25,168 bases of DNA from Anaerolineales bacterium. Its GTDB lineage: Bacteria > Chloroflexota > Anaerolineae > Anaerolineales > Villigracilaceae. The notes below the pieces were generated by a model. That model worked only from the letters and a program-made list of their open reading frames with translations. It was not told where the DNA came from and did no database searches. How positions within the stretch are numbered: the stretch's first letter is position 1; each line of letters opens with the position of its first letter. Location of the stretch: positions 1 to 25,168 of the forward strand of contig JAFGKO010000303.1 in NCBI GenBank assembly GCA_016928525.1, in the 5' to 3' direction. The position numbers and the translations under genes are program-made. Positions 21,023 through 25,168 of this stretch are shown here, piece after piece.

Positions 21023-22057
21023 CTATTGTTCTTTAAATGCAAATAATTGACCGCTATCACCAAGCGATAAAAACAGCATAGCAGCATTTTCATCATAAGC
21101 TATTTGATAGCTACCGACATTTTCATCGCCCGCGAGAATGAATGGAACGGAAGTAAATCTGGCAATAACTTGTTCGTTCCCAGTTTCATCCTCAAATGCT
21201 ACTAAATTCCCATCTTCACGCAGGGCGTAGATTGAGTGTTGTGGAGCGGAATAAACAACATTACTTATTATGCCGCTTGTTTCCCAAAGCAGGTTGCCAG
21301 ACCTACGGTCTAAAGCATATACACTTCCTATCTGCAATCCAGTACGCACAAAAATTTTGTCATCCCAAAAAAACGGCATGAAATCAAACAGGTTATCCAT
21401 GTCGCGGAATTCCCACCTTATTTTACCGGTTTCCGTGCTTGTAGTAACCAACCCATTCAATCGGATATAAGTTTCGTCACTAGTGGAAATATAAGTTATT
21501 GTGTTAGTATTGACGTCTCTTCTTAGAAAGTTCCCATTAAGGTCTAGTATCTCTAAATTCGTGGGGTTTATTGATATCTGTAATTCATTGTCGACTATGT
21601 AGAAATAGTAACATCCACTACCACCTAGCAATCTGCTCCATTCAATATTACCCGTACTACGGTCATATTTCTTGACACCGGCTGAACTACTGTAGATAAC
21701 AAAAACTCCATCGGGCGTGACCTCTAGCGCTCTATGTATTCCTGATTCTATTTTCCAGAGTAATTCGCCATTCTGACCATCAAGACAAGTTAAGAATTTG
21801 TCTTGATGTAGGCTTGGACCACCTAAAAAGCACACCTGTCCGGTTCCGGCACTTAACGTAGTGTCAAATTTATTCCAAACTATGTAAACATTATTAGCTG
21901 ACCAAATTAGTTTAACCTTTTGGGTTTTTTCCAGTGTATGATTATGGCTGGAGAGTTGAACATTTTCAGTTGGCCGCGCGATCTCCGTTATACAACTTGC
22001 AGCATTTACTGCAAGTACACATAACATGAGGGCTATGCTGATATTAGAAGTTTTCAT
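21023..22057 (-). CDS. Beta-propeller (PQQ-like repeat) lipoprotein downstream of the RHS gene
   Basis: 344 residues. The signal peptide MKTSNISIALMLCVLAVNAA ends in a lipobox-like NAASC, so it is probably lipid-anchored outside the membrane. Repeated blade motifs follow: LTCLDGQNGELLWKIE, KKYDRSTGNIEWSRLL, TSTETGKIRWEF, YALDRRSGNLLWET and VAFEDETGNEQVI, typical of PQQ-like/quinoprotein propellers without evidence for PQQ binding. GAGGAG lies 9 nt before the ATG. The ATG overlaps the RHS stop by 4 bp, so it is translationally coupled. It is strongly AT-rich (30% GC in bases 21481-21540 counted by hand). In RHS loci this position often encodes the cognate immunity protein, but a propeller lipoprotein would be an unusual one. 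Confidence 0.8.
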   Translation of the reverse strand: MKTSNISIALMLCVLAVNAASCITEIARPTENVQLSSHNHTLEKTQKVKLIWSANNVYIVWNKFDTTLSAGTGQVCFLGGPSLHQDKFLTCLDGQNGELLWKIESGIHRALEVTPDGVFVIYSSSAGVKKYDRSTGNIEWSRLLGGSGCYYFYIVDNELQISINPTNLEILDLNGNFLRRDVNTNTITYISTSDETYIRLNGLVTTSTETGKIRWEFRDMDNLFDFMPFFWDDKIFVRTGLQIGSVYALDRRSGNLLWETSGIISNVVYSAPQHSIYALREDGNLVAFEDETGNEQVIARFTSVPFILAGDENVGSYQIAYDENAAMLFLSLGDSGQLFAFKEQ

Positions 22058-25000
22058 TTTCTTAGCTCCTCATAAGCAAAAGCGTACTTATTCGCTTGGT
22101 AAATTGCATATAACCTGGGAATCGTGAGAGCAACCCTAGTTTCAACCTGAGTTTCCAAACTTCCCCCAGGAGGTATTATGTTCCAAGGCGAATCTTTGCC
22201 GGTCAAAATATCGGAAAATAATTGAGCACGATTTACACTTCCATCCTTCAAAATATATGGTTTGACCACTAGAGAAACTGGAGAATATCTCCCTACCATA
22301 ATGCTGGCACTCAATGGCGAGCCTTCAATCCAATTAAGACCTAGACCATAACCAATATACCGAGTTTTTCCATAAAGTAGAGGGTCGGACGCGGATACAA
22401 AAAAGCCTCTTCCAGCACCCGCGCTGGCACCAATATCTAAGGCTCCCCCAGTTGATATTGAAACCGAAATATCCCTATACTCATCAATAATTGAACCTGA
22501 AGATTTGAAACCATATACCTTCCCAAAATACAAGTTAGCTCCGCCGCCTACCGCCATATCACTTGCCCCAAGCATATAGAACGTAAAATTCTCTCTTTCC
22601 ATTGTGGCAAAATCATATACAGTTTCTGCACCAAAAGAATGAGTTCCTATGTCGGCAACATTAAACGCCATGCCTTCAAGATAGCCTGGAGCACGATATT
22701 CTGTTGGACCAGAATAACAACCTCTCTCCCCGGTTACTGTTGCCCCCATAGAAAATGGATCAATTGGCTGAAGTCCATATTTTAGAAGTATACAATACTC
22801 GTAAAGTCCTTTGGTCGGCATCCATTGACACTCAGGATGGATCAAATGTCCTGAGGGGTCAGCATAATTTACAGGATTTCCTTCCACGTACAACCACCGA
22901 TTGAGGGACAGTGGCTTGTTGTAAACTCCTTCCCATGTATCCCGCGTCAAGAAGCGACCCATCTCCGGCGCATAATGTCTCGCTCGCAGATATACCAACC
23001 CAGCGCTATCCTGGTATTCGCCTGTATACCCATACGCCGTTTGTGAAGCGCCGCCGGTCTGTGCCACCACGCCATAAGGGTCGTAGCTGCGTGCGTAGGT
23101 GATCGCGCCTGTGGCGTCGGTCAGTTGGCGCACGGAGCCAAGGGCGTCGCCGAGGAAGTACTCGATTTGTGATTGTTGATTTACGATTTGCGATTGCGCG
23201 ATGCGGCCAGCACCGTACAGGTAGGTGTAAGTGCCGTCGGAGAGCGCTTGGGTGAGGCCGGTGTTCAGGTCCATGGTGAAGGTGGTGGTTACGCCATTTG
23301 CAGTTTCCTGGAGGCGGTCTCCGAGGCCGTTATAGGCATAGCTGAACGTTGATTGCTGATTGCTCATTGCTACAAGCCGGTTGGCGTAATCATAAGTGTA
23401 GCTGTTCACGCCATCATTGAGCAGGTTGCCGTTGTCGTCCCAGGTATAGGTCACGCCGTCCACGTCTATCAGGCGGTTGGCGATGTCGTAGGCGTAATTG
23501 ACCGTAGACGGTAGACCGTTGACCGAGATCTCTTGCGTGAGGCGGTTGCCCACTGGATCGTAGGTGTAATGATAGTAGTCGCCGGTCGAGTAATTCGCTT
23601 CCGTGAGGCGATAGAGCGGGTCGTAGGTGTAGTCGATGGTGACGGGGCCGGAGGATGGCAGGTTAGTGTTTGTGGGGGTAGGTGTAGGCGTTTCCGTCAG
23701 TGTAGAAGTTGGAGTGGGTGTCGGTGTCTCCGTCGCTGTGGCCTCCTGCAAGGGTGGCAGGAAGAGCGCGTCCACGTGCAGGGCAGCCATGAAGTCCTGC
23801 ACAGTCCTTGCGGATGCGGAATCCATCCATGCCAGGTTTTGCGGTGGATTTTGAGTAATTTCTGTGTTCCCACCGCCGAAGTCATCCAGGATGGCGTCTT
23901 CAGCGTTGATGAACCACAGGCCGATGTAGCCGCCCTCGGCATAATATGGCCAACTGGTCACATCGCGTGTCGCCAATAATTCTCCATTGCGATAGACTTC
24001 GACTGTTCCGTCTGCGCGGGCGCGCGTGCCGAATTGATCCCCGTCGACGAATGTCACTGGGATATCTGAACCGTGTTGCACCCAACCCTGACTACTTTCA
24101 TATGTCCAAACTTGCACGACATTGTCGGTTGCACCGTACCACACCTCGATAGCGCCAGGCCATCCTGAGGTGGAGGACTGGGATTTCAGTATGAGATCCT
24201 GTTCATCTCCACTCTCATCCACATTTGTAAACGTGACGTACGCTTCCTGGTCTGGACCGTAGCTGGTTTGCCAAAGGATGAGACTGCTGCCGTTTAGAAG
24301 GACATCGAGTGCGTTGGAGTTGATACTGAACTCGCTGACTTCACCGCCCCAGTTGCCCCCGATGGAGCCGTTGGCACGGTTGAAATCGTCCACAATGGCA
24401 GTGTGAGGAAAAGTCGTTGGTAGATTTCCACCGCCGAAGTCATCCAGGATGGCTACATCGGCGCTGATGAACCACAGGCCGATGTAGCCGCCCTCGGCGT
24501 AATAGGGCCAACTGCTCACATCGCGTGTCGCCAATAATTCTCCATTGCGATAGACTTCGACTGTTCCGTCTGCGAGAGCGCGCGCGCCGAGTTGGTCACC
24601 GTCGACGAATGTCACTGGAACGTCCGCGCCGTGCTGCACCCAGTCCTGGCTGCTATCGTACGTCCATACCTGCACGACATCGCTACCCGGATCGTAGAGT
24701 ACCTCGATGGCGCCCGGCCACGCCGAGTAGGAGCGCTGGGATTTCAGGATGAGATCATGCTCGCCCCCGTCTTCGTCCACGTTTGTCAACGTGACGTAGG
24801 CTTCCTGGTCGGGACCATAGCTGGTTTGCCAGAGGATGAGGCTACTGCCGCTTTGAAGGACATCGAGTGCGTTGGAGTTGATACTGTATTCACTGACCTC
24901 GCCGCCCCAGTTGCTGCCGATGGCGCCATTGGCGCGGTTGAAATCGTCTAGGATGCCGGTGCTCGGGAAAGTGCTGGAGCCCGTACCGGTTGCGGTAGGT

Positions 25001-25167
25001 GTGGGTGTGTCGGTGGGGGTGGGTGTAAAAGTCGGTGTCAGCGTTGGCCCGGTGGAGACATTTCCACCGCCGAAGTCATCCAGGATGGCGTCATCGGCGC
25101 TGATGAACCACAGGCCGATGTAGCCGCCCTCGGCGTAATAGGGCCAACTGCTCACATCGCGTGTCGC
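22054..25167 (-). CDS. RHS/YD-repeat surface protein with tandem lectin-like domains (5' end outside window)
   Basis: The frame is open to the window edge; the GTG at 25155 is an internal Val codon, so the protein is longer than the 1038 residues seen. In protein order: end of one lectin-like repeat, a Thr-Pro linker, a full repeat, a second full repeat, another Thr-Pro linker, and the RHS core. The core has YD repeats (YDPLYRLTEANY, YDPVGNRLTQE, YAYDIANRLIDVDG, WDDNGNLLNDG, YDYANRLVAMSN), FLGDALGSVRQLTDATG, YDPYGVV, YLRARHYAPEMGRFLTRD and SLNRWLYVEGNPVNYADPSGH. After PSGH comes a roughly 263-residue C-terminal domain (22054-22844) rich in Gly/Ser strands, of no family known to me. It is presumably secreted and cell-surface exposed. 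Its C-terminal domain is AT-rich compared with the core. Confidence 0.88.
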   Translation of the reverse strand, partial: ATRDVSSWPYYAEGGYIGLWFISADDAILDDFGGGNVSTGPTLTPTFTPTPTDTPTPTATGTGSSTFPSTGILDDFNRANGAIGSNWGGEVSEYSINSNALDVLQSGSSLILWQTSYGPDQEAYVTLTNVDEDGGEHDLILKSQRSYSAWPGAIEVLYDPGSDVVQVWTYDSSQDWVQHGADVPVTFVDGDQLGARALADGTVEVYRNGELLATRDVSSWPYYAEGGYIGLWFISADVAILDDFGGGNLPTTFPHTAIVDDFNRANGSIGGNWGGEVSEFSINSNALDVLLNGSSLILWQTSYGPDQEAYVTFTNVDESGDEQDLILKSQSSTSGWPGAIEVWYGATDNVVQVWTYESSQGWVQHGSDIPVTFVDGDQFGTRARADGTVEVYRNGELLATRDVTSWPYYAEGGYIGLWFINAEDAILDDFGGGNTEITQNPPQNLAWMDSASARTVQDFMAALHVDALFLPPLQEATATETPTPTPTSTLTETPTPTPTNTNLPSSGPVTIDYTYDPLYRLTEANYSTGDYYHYTYDPVGNRLTQEISVNGLPSTVNYAYDIANRLIDVDGVTYTWDDNGNLLNDGVNSYTYDYANRLVAMSNQQSTFSYAYNGLGDRLQETANGVTTTFTMDLNTGLTQALSDGTYTYLYGAGRIAQSQIVNQQSQIEYFLGDALGSVRQLTDATGAITYARSYDPYGVVAQTGGASQTAYGYTGEYQDSAGLVYLRARHYAPEMGRFLTRDTWEGVYNKPLSLNRWLYVEGNPVNYADPSGHLIHPECQWMPTKGLYEYCILLKYGLQPIDPFSMGATVTGERGCYSGPTEYRAPGYLEGMAFNVADIGTHSFGAETVYDFATMERENFTFYMLGASDMAVGGGANLYFGKVYGFKSSGSIIDEYRDISVSISTGGALDIGASAGAGRGFFVSASDPLLYGKTRYIGYGLGLNWIEGSPLSASIMVGRYSPVSLVVKPYILKDGSVNRAQLFSDILTGKDSPWNIIPPGGSLETQVETRVALTIPRLYAIYQANKYAFAYEELRK
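23870..24413 (-). repeat. Lectin-like tandem repeat within the RHS gene, copy nearest the RHS core
   Basis: 544-bp coding repeat encoding IVDDFNRANGSIGGNWGGEV through YYAEGGYIGLWF to AILDDFGGGN. It is highly similar in nucleotide sequence to 24428-24971 and, in part, to 25064-25168. The fold looks like a concanavalin/LamG-type jelly roll. Confidence 0.85.
24428..24971 (-). repeat. Lectin-like tandem repeat within the RHS gene, central copy
   Basis: Same 544-bp length as the neighbouring copy, with 14 bp between them. It encodes ILDDFNRANGAIGSNWGGEV through AILDDFGGGN. Stretches such as the one for WPYYAEGGYIGLWFISAD are nearly identical between copies. Confidence 0.85.
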
Positions 25168-25168
25168 C
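25064..25168 (-). repeat. Lectin-like tandem repeat, third copy cut by the window
   Basis: Only the 3' coding end is visible (SSWPYYAEGGYIGLWF to AILDDFGGGN). A Thr-Pro-rich linker (about 24976-25060) separates it from the central copy, so the array continues upstream of the gene portion seen. Confidence 0.8.

Noticed and set aside
23655..25060. Regularly spaced repeats that might suggest a CRISPR array or minisatellite
   Set aside because: These are coding lectin-like domains and Thr-Pro linkers in one open frame, not short repeats with unique spacers.

Overview
The window reads like a chromosomal piece of an environmental Chloroflexota bacterium, probably Anaerolineae-like. This is inference from gene content: long multi-PAS kinases, a TtuA/TtuB-type tRNA thiolation pair, an AgaA/MgdA-like GT4 glycosyltransferase, a solo B3/B4-domain protein, a fused cytochrome cd1 lipoprotein, RHS proteins with Thr-Pro linkers, and 'TGTCATTGCGAG' interspersed palindromes. 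No rRNA or tRNA gene is visible, so the assignment rests on proteins only.

Layout. 1-341: tail of a PLP-dependent decarboxylase. 526-6916: a signalling operon with its own sigma70-like promoter: a 1314-residue PAS/GAF histidine kinase, a stand-alone Rcp1-like receiver, and a REC-PAS-PAS-HD-GYP protein predicted to hydrolyse c-di-GMP. It ends at a 17-bp perfect hairpin. 7000-7446: no convincing gene. 7459-9448: a small DUF1761-like membrane protein and a second, partly degenerate receiver/kinase. 9495-11041 (minus): a GT4 glycosyltransferase overlapping a YraN-family nuclease-fold protein. 11129-12983: divergent genes for a ubiquitin-like sulfur carrier, a TtuA-like tRNA thiolase and a B3/B4 protein. 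13097-15891: a peroxiredoxin-like protein and an FtsX-type ABC permease/ATPase pair, with the permease bracketed by interspersed palindromic repeats.

16005-20635 is the most interesting block. It holds an NnrS-like membrane protein, a Crp/Fnr regulator, a DUF1858 redox-disulfide protein and a 797-residue lipoprotein that fuses a cupredoxin-like domain, two c-type cytochrome domains and a complete cytochrome d1 nitrite reductase propeller. Two matching Crp/Fnr-type palindromes lie about -41 from the predicted starts of the NnrS-like gene and the DUF1858-nirS operon, suggesting a local nitrite/NO-responsive regulon.

20650-25168: a terminator, a 3' fragment of a second ABC ATPase, and a minus-strand accessory region. 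That region contains the C-terminal 1038 or so residues of an RHS-repeat surface protein with tandem lectin-like repeats, whose AT-rich C-terminal domain overlaps by 4 bp an equally AT-rich beta-propeller lipoprotein gene. This is the architecture of a swappable polymorphic-toxin cassette, although neither toxin nor immunity function can be assigned from sequence. Several first genes (7970, 16005, 17139, 18020) have a -10 hexamer ending only 6-9 nt before the start codon, which suggests leaderless or nearly leaderless transcripts.
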